Of a stretch of 64,000 nucleotides of DNA, positions 52,991-64,000 are shown piece after piece. The first letter of the stretch is position 1. Every line of letters starts with the position of its first letter. The notes below the pieces were generated by a model, which was not told where the DNA came from, did not search any database, and worked only from the letters and a program-made list of their open reading frames with translations. Source of the stretch: Acanthacorydalis orientalis (taxonomy: Eukaryota > Arthropoda > Insecta > Megaloptera > Corydalidae); the NCBI GenBank assembly GCA_034766995.1, contig CM068313.1, forward strand, positions 30,973,325 through 31,037,324, in the 5' to 3' direction. The translations under genes and the position numbers were made by a program.

Positions 52991-53080
52991 GCTTCAGTTT
53001 TAGATGTATTTTACGAAGTTCTAATGAAAGATTTTTGGGAAATGATAACGAACGAAACCAACAAATACTTTCTTTCAATT
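52991..53080 (+). pseudogene. piggyBac-like transposase fragment
   Basis: Thirty codons read ASVLDVFYEVL, then MKDFWEMITNETNKYFLSI before a TAA at 53081-53083. The order S.LD.F...F...LWE.I..ETN.YA is characteristic of the start of the piggyBac transposase domain (DDE_Tnp_1_7 family). The frame is also closed just upstream by a TAA at 52985-52987. Surrounding sequence (52860-53130) is less AT-rich than its flanks, so the insertion may be longer than the recognisable part. It is too short for certainty and is certainly not functional. Confidence 0.42.
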
Positions 53081-53835
53081 TAAACAGCCAATTTGCATGC
53101 AGTACTTTTTTTAAAAAAAATACAGGTACAAGGGGTTAAATAATCGATCATTGGCTAAAAATAAGGATCATCATATTGTATTTTAAATTTAAAATAAATT
53201 ACAATTTTATTATTTAATATAATTTAATTGGTTTCAAAGTGGCATTTCTAGGAATTTTCTTATATTAATATTACGTTCATGTAAAAACAGTCAAGATTTG
53301 AAATTATTAAAGAATCAAACAATAATTATCACCAAAATCGTTATTAAATTGATAAAATTTTGCAAAAGCATTTAATTCTCATTATTCAGGATTTAAAATT
53401 ATCATGCTATAAAAATAATTGTAAACATCACATGATATAAAAAAGATAAAATTTAAACTATGCTATACAAAATATTTCGTTCAACATAGAACGTTTTAAG
53501 TAATAAAATTATGTATTTGTAGAAGTGCATAATTTCAGAACAACAATTCGGCTTTATTGTTATTTTTTTTGAAAAAAATAAGTTTTTTATTACTAAAGTG
53601 ACTTCATAAATTTGAGTTATAGTTTTTTTACACTGGTTTTAACATATCATATGTTTATGAATTTACAAATAACGGTTTCTTAATAATAAGTGGCATCGTG
53701 AGTGTAGGCTTCAATGTTGTAATAACATTATGTACATAAAAATAATTTAAAAATTTCTCTATGTATATAACTGTAAAATTTATGTATCAAAAACTGTATA
53801 TTGTTATGTTTTTTAAACAATTATTTGTTCTTTAG

Positions 53836-53856
53836 GTTCTAAGAAGTACGATGATG
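53836..53856 (+). CDS. Predicted 21-nt micro-exon
   Basis: GTTCTAAGAAGTACGATGATG lies between the acceptor TTTGTTCTTTAG and a perfect donor ATG|GTGAGTAA. The length is a multiple of three. Read in phase 0 after exon 2 it gives VLRSTMM; in another phase it would give a hydrophilic SKKYDD core. In-frame micro-exons of this size are common in neuronal and muscle genes of insects. Both splice sites are good, but no downstream partner exon could be identified within the window. Confidence 0.3.
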
Positions 53857-53931
53857 GTGAGTAACACTTAATTATCTGATAATTAACTTAGTGTTATTTT
53901 GTAAGTAATTATTAAATATTTAACAATATAT

Positions 53932-53971
<40 letters not shown>

Positions 53972-54143
53972 GTTTATGTTTGTTTATCCTGACTACAAAT
54001 TAAAACCTATTTTTTATAAAAATATACATTTTGTCCGAGATATTTTACAGTAAATTCAAAAAATAAGCTATTATTCACAAAAAAGTAATAAATAATTAAT
54101 TATTAATACGTTTTTATTTACTATTCTTTAGAAAACAAAAATG

Positions 54144-54191
<48 letters not shown>

Positions 54192-54764
54192 TGACGAATG
54201 TTCAATATATAAAATATTGTATTATGTGAGGTGTCATTAAGTTTAAACAATGAATCAAGTTTTTTTAATAAATTACTGAACACAATAATGACAGAAGCTT
54301 TGAAACGTGCAGAAAATAAGAATAGCATACGAGTACAATGAATAAATATTGTCGATCTTCTAAATACGTGTTTGAAAATTTTATCATAAAATAAAAATAA
54401 ATATAGCAAATTTTTATATAACTTTTTTTTAAAATTTCCAAGAGTTGCTTCAGATCGCGGTCACAAAATATTTATTTAATAATAGAACATATTGAACTTT
54501 ATTACATTAGTAATTAACACTTGCCTATATAATTTATATGGTACATAATATATGTTTAAAGTTATATTAAACTATTATTTCTTATAAAATAATAATTTAA
54601 TTTTCTATCTTTTACTTTTTTACTTTTTTGATATTTTGATTACTTATACGAATCTTGACATTAAAAAAAATAATTGAACATTTTTTAGAAAGAAAAGTTA
54701 TTGGTTTTAGGTATCAATTAATTTGTGAAAATAATTTATTTCTTTACAGAATATAAATATGTTT

Positions 54765-54815
<51 letters not shown>

Positions 54816-55021
54816 AGATATATATAAAAGATATATATATATATATAAACATTAAAGTATAATTCAAACTTCACTTGATTTAATTATCTTCTTTACATTT
54901 ATAACAGTTATTTACACTATGCATTAACTTTTTCTTATAAAATGACAATGACATTTTATTAGTTTCTACAAAATAATGTATCTTCAATGATATTATACAG
55001 TTTTATTTATTTTTCACTCAC

Positions 55022-55053
<32 letters not shown>

Positions 55054-55237
55054 TACGATTTAGGTTGTTGATAATTTTAACCATTAATTATCTATCTAAA
55101 TATAGACATGATAATTACTTTATTGATTTTAAAAAAATATTTTTAACATATTCGATTGAGTACATTTATTATATTTATTTACTCATAAATTAAGATAATA
55201 TCCTGATAAACTTTGTAGTATCATTTTTTTCTTTATT

Positions 55238-55282
<45 letters not shown>

Positions 55283-56183
55283 CATTTACAAATATTCAAT
55301 TATAATCACTGAAATATATCATTTTCCAGAATATCGAGCTTTATATTAAACAACCAGTTTGAAAATTCAGGAAATTTAATTACGTTAATTTCCAAGGACA
55401 ATAAAATTACTTGTTTACTTTGATAAAACACATTTCGTAGTGCATATGCGTATATTTTATACATTTTCCTCCACATATCATTGTGTTAATGTAGAATCTT
55501 GTATAATTCATGAGATACGAGCTCATATTAAATTTTTGTATAACACTTTTACTTTATAAAAAAATTTAAACAGAATGTGAATGAATATTTAATAATTTTA
55601 AATATTTTAATTCAAAGAATTACTGACCTTACATATAAAAAGAATAAATTAAATAATTACTTCACGTTAATTAAATTTCTTATTGATGTTGGTATAAGAT
55701 TGTTTCCATTTTTAATATTGAACAAAATTCTCTTCTTTATTAAAATTATTAATAGTATTAGTATTAAAATTATTATTTCAAGTATTAGTTAACTGTAAAT
55801 AAATTCGATAATATAAACAAAAATTTTAGAAAATTAAAAATATTCATAATTCAAGTTAAAGTTGCAATTGTATGTTTTTATATGAGTGATCACAATGTTA
55901 TATGCTACAGGTCTTTAATGCTAAGGAATCACTTATTTTCTGATACTATTAGTTTTGAGTCTCAAATCATAGTTTAGCAACTTGTTGATGTACTATCAAT
56001 CGTGTTACTAAAATCGTGAAATTAATAACTTTTGATATATGAATTTAATATAAATTAGAGAAAAGAATCATTCTAAAAAGAAAAAAAAGTGGTTGATTTA
56101 TTATAAATATTGCAATAAAATATTTATTGCCAATTTATTTTCTACTAATTTTTTGTGCATATTTGTATGTATATATATATATG

Positions 56184-56230
<47 letters not shown>

Positions 56231-57749
56231 GTATTAATTAGTTATATGTATTTTTATTGTATAATAAGTACTGGTTTCTTTTCAATCTAACAAATAAGTG
56301 CATATTTATATGATTTTTTGAACAATAATGTATATTTTTGTTTATTGTTATGTCAATTTGAATGTAAATAAAATATAATTTAGTGAAATAATTAAATAGA
56401 AAGACAATTATTTTGACTTTCTTTGCAGTAACGCTAACTTCTCGTTAAAAAGATATTATCGTTTTCACTTTTCTATAAATAAAGGAAACAAATATTATTC
56501 GTTGATATAAATTAATAGTTTTCACTTTCACGTATAGTTTTCTCAATCATTAACTATTCGATAATTTAAAATAAACATAAATGTAATGTGTAATTTATTT
56601 CAATTATATTGCAGTAATTACAAAAATTCACATAAATATTTAATGTAAAAAATTATTCTAAATTTCGTTTACTTAATTTATCGTTTTTTATGAATTATTA
56701 ATGTATTATATATATATATAAGTGTGTGTGTGTATGTATGTATATATAGTTGAATTTATTTTATACAATATTTTGCATATCAATTTAATAAATTAACTTT
56801 TATATGAAATTGAAGAGTATAGAGAATAATAATAGTTCTAGTTAATTATTATTTGCTATTCAAAACAATATTTTTGTTCTAAAATTCTTATATTAAAATA
56901 AATATATCGTTTATGATTCTTGAACTGTATAATTTTCTTCAAATTTATATTTTTATTAATAAGAAGAAAATATTTATATAAGAAAGTTAATAACATCATA
57001 ATCTTTTTTATACTAAAAATAATTCTCATATTGATAAGTTATAAAGATATATCTTTACTTTTTTGTCGATCCAAAACATTTAATTTGTATTGTTTTCAGT
57101 ATTTATCATAAGATTCATTTTTCTAACAAAATAATAAATAACAACAAACATAACTGATAAAAGAAATACAAAAACGCGTTCATTTGAATAAATAATATTA
57201 ACGTTAGTATTTTTTTACTATAATAGCTTCTAATATGATATTTTAATTAAAGAAAGAACGTTTTGACAATTAGAAAATAATTTTTATCAAAATTTTGATC
57301 CAAGTATCATATTCTATGGTATAACATTTAATAGTTTTATCAAAAAATCAAATTTAATCAAAATGAAGCAATTTGATGAAATTTATATATATTTTTATTT
57401 TAATAATATAAGAATTTTTTGTTCAACAATTTAATTATACAAAATTTTAATTTATGTTGATAAAATAGGTTGTACAAAATTTTAATTCTTATATGATAAT
57501 TATAAAATGCATATTATTAAAATTTAGTACTTAAATTTATATACATATATATTTTTAATCCGTCTAAACAAAAATATTTTTTAAGCTATCTAACTCATAT
57601 TTAAAATCTTTTTTTATTTTTAATAGTTTAATACATACAAAGCAACAAAAAATATTTTGTAGATGTAATTCTATATTGTGAATTATATTCAAGTAAATCC
57701 GTAGATTCACTAAATAAAATAACATTTTTTTGATACATGTTATAGATAT

Positions 57750-57788
<39 letters not shown>

Positions 57789-57792
57789 TATA

Positions 57793-57841
<49 letters not shown>

Positions 57842-58036
57842 ATATATATTAAAAAATATTTTTTTTCGACACATACATAATCATGCTTATGAAACCTTTG
57901 AATTTAAATGAGAATAAATAAAAGAACACTAGTAACATTAAAGTACAACTATATTATAAATTGTTTTGAAAATAGTAAAAAGTGAAATAACTATTTTTTT
58001 ACACATTTACCTAAATCTATAATATATGTATACAGT

Positions 58037-58080
<44 letters not shown>

Positions 58081-58806
58081 CAAAGAATATAAAAAGTATT
58101 GAATTATTGAGGAAATCATTTGCTCCAGTTCGTTTTGAATATTAATCATCAATGCTTTAGGCTTACTATACTATATAATGAGTGAAACTTCATTCCAAAT
58201 AAACTAATAAATTATTTCCTATTTATATTATTTTAATTTAAAAATAGATATTAAACGTGATATTCTGTGACATTTTGACTTTTAAATAGTAATTAAGATT
58301 TAATAGTATAGTGAATGTTTATCTAGGTCTATAAGTCTACTTTAGTAACAAAAATTTAAATTTTGAATATGCAAAATGAAAACATATCCTTTTTAACCAG
58401 AAATATTCTAATCATTCCTTTTCTCTTTCCAGTATTCTGTTATTTATAATCGTATCATTGCAAATTATCGTGACTATTGTTCTTATGACCTTTTGTGCAG
58501 TCGATTGGAATATAAATAATTTTCTGGTATTTTTTTTGAATTGGTTTTGAAATCAATGAATAAGTGATTTGAAATCAGTTCAGTTAAACTGACGATAATA
58601 CATATCGAAACGGGTCATAGACAAATACTAAAGATTAATGGTTATAAGGATTCCAGTGAAACAAATTATATATAATAATATTAAATAAATGTACAATAAA
58701 CATAACATTTCTTTTTTTTATTATTACTTTTCAATTTAAAAAAATTAAAATCACTGTTGTTATTTACTTATTACTAAATTGACCTTTCTACCTCCTTCTC
58801 CCTCTC

Positions 58807-58870
<64 letters not shown>

Positions 58871-60807
58871 GTAGAACTATAAGATATTATTCTTTTATAG
58901 AACTTCTGAATAAAAGACCTTGGTTTTATAAATCTTAATCAAGCATAACTATTTACTTTATAAATATTTCAATTATCTTAAGAATACCACTTATTTTATA
59001 ATATTTAAGTTATTATGAAAATGTAAATGATGTATTATATTTATAAATACATTAAATTAACAAGTAAGTTATTGAAATTGTGATTCATATTTTATTATTA
59101 CTTTTATTAAATAAATTACTATAACATTTTATAATGAAATATATCAATATTAAGTCAAAATTGTGAGGTATTATATAATTAGTAAAATATTTATTTGTGG
59201 ATTCGTGATATAATATATAAAAAAGTGTTATTATCTTCATACAAATTTATCACAGTCTGTAATTTTATTTAGCATATTATTAAGTTACATCATTTAATAT
59301 ATAATAGATTGAAAATATGTAAATAAATTCTAATATTCGATTTCAAGATGTTAAAAATAGAGAACTAAGTAATTAATGTAAATTAATAATTTGGACATTA
59401 GATGATAATGGTTCTGATTGTCATTTTCAAATAAAAAAATATACGTGTTTGTTTCTTTTTCAGTAGCTTTTTTAATAACGTGAATTCTTTGCTCCGAAAG
59501 TAGTAACATTTTATATTTTTTTGTTCTCTTTAGATAAAATTTTGTCTGGAAAATATCAAAAATAATGGGTAAAAACCAATTTTAAATATTTTCATTTTAA
59601 TAAAAAAAACGTATAGTCGGCTATATATTATTAAATCATTTATATATTTTAATAAATATATTAAAATATTACCCATTTTACTTTGATTTTATATTAATCG
59701 TAAATTTTAAATAAATAGGTAAAAAATAGATGTTTTTTTTTGTAAATCGATACTAACGTATTGCTTTGAATCTGAGAATTATTATTCATCCAGGTAACTT
59801 CCTTTTAATTAAAACTTTTACGCAAAAATTAAAAATATATAAGCAAAATTTCTTATATAAGCATTATATTTGCGCAATATATAATTTCTTGTCTGGTCTT
59901 ATACAATTTTATTGAAAATACTTGTTTTTGAAATGCAATTCTAATATTGATAATTGAAATAAAAATAACGATTTTATATATTTATTAATTTAGCACAGAA
60001 TATAGTTAATAATAATGTAACATTATGAATAAAAATTTTAAGGGGGAAATGGATTCTAAATTTATCTGATCGTAATTATATTAATAATAATACTAAGTAT
60101 AGTTCCTACACTAAATCAGGTGTCTGGATTTCAAAGCCGAAGAAATATTTTTTCTACAGATTTATCTTTTATTTATTGTTGATAGGGCTTATTAATGAAG
60201 ATACTGGATTTAATATACAGAAATAAAATTTATTAATTATTATTTGACAACTAAATCGTATTCAATAAGTAACTCAATTTTCAAATATATTCATTCTATA
60301 CAATATAAATTTTTGAATAGTTCTTGAGTGTGTAACAACTGTTTAATGCTTGGGGCAAATAAATGAACTTTAACAAATACTAAGTTAAATTGTATGACAG
60401 TTATTTAAAAATGTTACATTAAGTTTAATAAAATCAATTAATCAATTTAATTATCCAACAAGAGCAATTTCATTAAAATGTTTTTTTTCAATTATAAAAC
60501 CTTGACTTGAGTAATGTACGAGTATATATAGTATGTATTAATGAGTATGTACCTACGAGTAACCTTCATAAAAACAACTGCAAGTAAAATAACGCATTTA
60601 CATATTAAATATAAAAAATAATTATTTATTTAGGCTGTCTTATTTTTCATTTACACGTTATCTTGTTTTATTATATTCATAATAAAACAAGCAATATGTT
60701 TTATTTTTTCTAATAGAAATTCGGTTGAATAATTTTCAATACAACAATACCTTAAGAAAATTAATAAGTTTAATTATACACATTATTGATAATAATTCGT
60801 TATTATA

Positions 60808-60841
60808 TATACATGTATATATATATATATATATACATACC

Positions 60842-60900
<59 letters not shown>
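60808..60900. repeat. Compound (TA)n tract
   Basis: Two (TA)n blocks separated by TACATACCATAAATA. Both strands give open Ile/Tyr frames that are translations of the repeat. Confidence 0.75.
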
Positions 60901-60902
<2 letters not shown>

Positions 60903-62590
60903 ATAAGAGCGTGCATAAATTTCTATCTAAACAAATCAATTTTCAGTGGAGAATAGGTAAATGTAAGTGTAGTCACGAATTCAATAATAAATTATTTGAA
61001 ACACAACAGTTTAATGTGCTAAAATCGAATAAAAAGAATATGTTTTTCTAATAAAGAAAAGGTCAAGTATTTTTAAATATCTAAACTACCAGAATGGTTT
61101 TTATTTTTAATATGAAATAAAATTGCCCTCATGTGGAATAATGTTAACAAATATTCTTCCTACAATAAATTTGAAAAAAAATGTATTATTTCTTCAATTA
61201 ACTTATTAGAATTTTCTCCGTTTACATAATTAATGGATATTTTAATTATAATTAAAAATATTAATTATAAATAGAATATTTATTTTATAGATTATTGTCT
61301 TTTATTTGACTTATTAATTGAACTCTCTAGGTTATTGGATGTTCTACAAACACTTGTATTTCTTTTTCGATGAACACCTACAAATTTAGACTGGCCTATT
61401 AAAATGCAAAAACAGGAATATTCCCGTCTATTTTTTAATATTTATGTTATTTATCGGAATGTATCATGTATAGTCATTTATATTTTCATTTATACAGTAA
61501 CAAACTATTCATATGTATAAGTTAAATCAAATTTTAAAGATATTATTACCGCCATTGTTCCAATTAATAATTTGGAATTTTTGATTGCCGTAGTTACTAT
61601 TAAAATGTTACTGAATAGTGCCACTATTAATCTGTTTTGTCGATTAAATTCACAATAAATGTATAATTATTTTGCTATACATGTAATTTAATAAATGGAA
61701 GACAGAGAAAAACAATGTTGAAGAAAATAACTCTTTATAAAAAAAGTTGTCTCTCCAAAATAAATATATATGTTTACCCTATAATAAATTAATATTTTAA
61801 TGTAAAAAAATGAAAAATAAATTTAAATATTTATTTAGTAGAACACTTAGATACAACTGATTATTATAGAGTAATATTTTTAACTATATTTATTATTAGA
61901 TTTTATTATTGGTATGGGAAGATGTTTTAAATTAAATTATTAAAAATAATAATTTAATAGTTATATTTTTTTTATTTTATTTTTTTTTAAAAAATATCAA
62001 TAGTGAGAACCATATGATGGATATAAAATTCCGAAACTATCATACTTTATTAATAAAAACATATTTTTTAAATAAATTATAGCATTGACTTATCTTTGTA
62101 AACATAAAGAAAAAAATACGTAATAGATATAAAAAAATGGCACAAAACAGTTACTTGCAACTTTATTATTTGAAATATCGTTTTAATTATATAAACTACA
62201 GCCACATTTCTTATTACAACAAATCGACGTTTTTTTTTGAGACATTCTTATTCCCAATTTTAAAGAACACTTTTTACTTGACAATCTTTTAAACATCTAC
62301 CCTATTATGTCATTTTATTTGCTTGAGGAAAAAGTACGTTAATCTTTTGTACTAGAGAGATAAAAAAACCGATGTTAATACACTCAGCAAAAAATGCTCG
62401 TAAATTATGATCTAAATATAATATTACAGTTAGCATAGATAATTCAATACAAAAGTTTTGCAGAAAATAAATACATATTTGACGAGAATATATGTGTTCC
62501 CGCGAGGTATATTGTTTAAAAAACGGTTAACAAATGTAAATATAACGTTTCTTTCTAGCATATATATATATATGTATATAATACATATTG

Positions 62591-62628
<38 letters not shown>

Positions 62629-63515
62629 CATAAGTATAAAATTGTATTAAAAAAAGTAATTGAAAACAATTTACAAAAAATAGTATTTATATGACGTTAT
62701 AACATATGAACTTTATATTGAAAATTAAAAAAAATATGGCTCTTCAGAAATTGTACTTTTTATTAAAATAATTTGGGAATCATATACCAATTAATTGAAT
62801 TTTAACAATGATTTTATAAGTTGAAGATAATTTATGAAATGATATGTAAATTAATTCTAATTCTACAATTTTAAAAACACATAAAAAAACAACACATTAG
62901 CAACAAATTTTAGAAAGACCCAATTACTTTCATTTATTATTTATTTTAATAAAAAAATACAGTTTAATGTTCAAAAAATGTTTAAACTTTTGATAACTAC
63001 AAAACACACCTTATTATTGAGATAAACTTACAAAATAAAGTTTGATTAGAAAAAATACTAACGTCATTGTTAGTATTTAAAAATATATATTTATATAAAA
63101 TGCAAAATACGTTACGAAATTTTCTAGAAAGGTTAAAAAATACAAGGTTTGTCAGTTATAATAACCACTTTCTTAAATTTCTTATTGAAATGAAAACGCA
63201 TGCTCATTCTGTTGAATCTTTATTATAACTAATTGTGAGATATTAACCGTTATGTTATTAAAACATATTTATATATATATATTATATTTCTTCATATAAC
63301 ATTTTTTGATAATTATTTATTAAATAATTTATTAAATATTTGAACTTATTAAAAATAATTTTGCATCACACTTCAAGTTTCTGTAAACTAATTTAAAATT
63401 ACTTACAAATATAAGTGTTACAGCCGTGATTTTTATGCAATTATTTATAATGAAATATATACTAAAACATTAGATCTATAATTACTAATTTACAACATAC
63501 ATAAATACATGCATG

Positions 63516-63638
<123 letters not shown>

Positions 63639-63857
63639 ACTTAAATTGTGTAAAAACAAATATTTCACATTTTACATATGTATGTTGTTTCAAACATAAT
63701 TGTTAGATAATAATTTAAAGTTATTTGTAATTTAACATTCAATAAATTTCTAATATTCCGTTTGTATTAAAGTTAAATACAATATAGAAATCTTATTGGA
63801 GTGTTTAAACTATGAATGGTACACATTAAGTAAAATGTTTGACACCATTTTTACATT

Positions 63858-63998
63858 TTCTTATGAAATATAGGAAGTCACGAAAATTTGAGTACTGACC
63901 GTGAACTGTATTTGAACTCATAACCTTTTGAATAGAAAGCGGCCGGGTTAAACGATTGCAGCAGAGACTTTATTTCATATACTTATTCTTATGGAATA
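63858..63998 (-). mobile_element. tRNA-derived SINE-like insert with flanking direct repeats
   Basis: On the - strand the segment 63963-63895 resembles a tRNA body: TGCAATCGTTTAAC in the D-arm region, CTTTCTATTCAAAAG as an anticodon-like arm (7-nt loop, T at the right place), GAGTTCAAATAC close to a pol III B box, and TTCACGGTC like a 3' acceptor strand. Pairing in the D and T arms is decayed, so it is not a functional tRNA. The body is bounded by TTCTTATGAAATA (63858-63870) and TTCTTATGGAATA (63986-63998), a 12/13 match that would be a target-site duplication. It could instead be a tRNA pseudogene. Confidence 0.42.
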
Positions 63999-64000
63999 AA

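Noticed and set aside
58431..58530. Two good acceptors (TTTCTCTTTCCAG and CCTTTTGTGCAG) with a GT downstream
   Set aside because: The enclosed segments contain stops in most frames, give no recognisable peptide and cannot be joined convincingly to the micro-exon at 53836.

Overview
This window is a gene-poor, extremely AT-rich stretch of a eukaryotic nuclear genome, most likely from an insect. The evidence for an insect is indirect: introns with GT/AG borders, a cytosolic-type tRNA-Gln gene, small secreted proteins spread over short exons, and decayed RTE-like, jockey-like, mariner and piggyBac-like elements, a mixture common in insects. The base composition and TE mixture would suit a hymenopteran, but that is inference. 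More than 60 (TA)n tracts are scattered through it; almost all long open frames rich in I and Y are translations of those tracts and are not genes. LAYOUT: 1-6.26 kb is non-coding with a few less AT-rich islands that could hold the promoter of the first gene. 6.26-17.02 kb carries gene A on the + strand, a secreted, furin-site-containing orphan protein with two alternative 3' ends (stop at 13,214 or at 17,019). 19.26-20.33 kb holds two decayed 3' ends of the same RTE-like retrotransposon, facing each other across one shared (TA)n tract. 20.7-28.7 kb is non-coding, with microsatellites and possible untranslated first exons. 28.7-29.43 kb is the 3' end of a jockey-like retrotransposon on the - strand. 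35.41-39.78 kb carries gene B on the + strand, a second secreted protein with five coding exons, and a tRNA-Gln(CTG) gene lies inside its first coding intron. 40-48.5 kb is featureless apart from microsatellites. 48.6-53.9 kb looks like the 5' end of a third, mostly off-window gene: a promoter-like island, a donor, a 60-nt exon ending in a start codon, and a 21-nt micro-exon. This span also contains a mariner N-terminal fragment and a piggyBac-like fragment. 54-63.8 kb is again non-coding, and a tRNA-derived SINE-like insert with flanking direct repeats sits at the right edge. GENE RELATIONSHIP: genes A and B look like diverged tandem paralogues. Both have a signal peptide in exon 1, a DTT...REKR processing motif in exon 2, a K/Q-I-N sequence opening exon 3, Thr-rich sequence in exon 4, a short helical last exon, only phase-0 introns, no cysteine in the mature protein, and similar lengths (185 and 181 residues if gene A uses an internal 36-nt exon). 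I do not recognise either family and assign no function.
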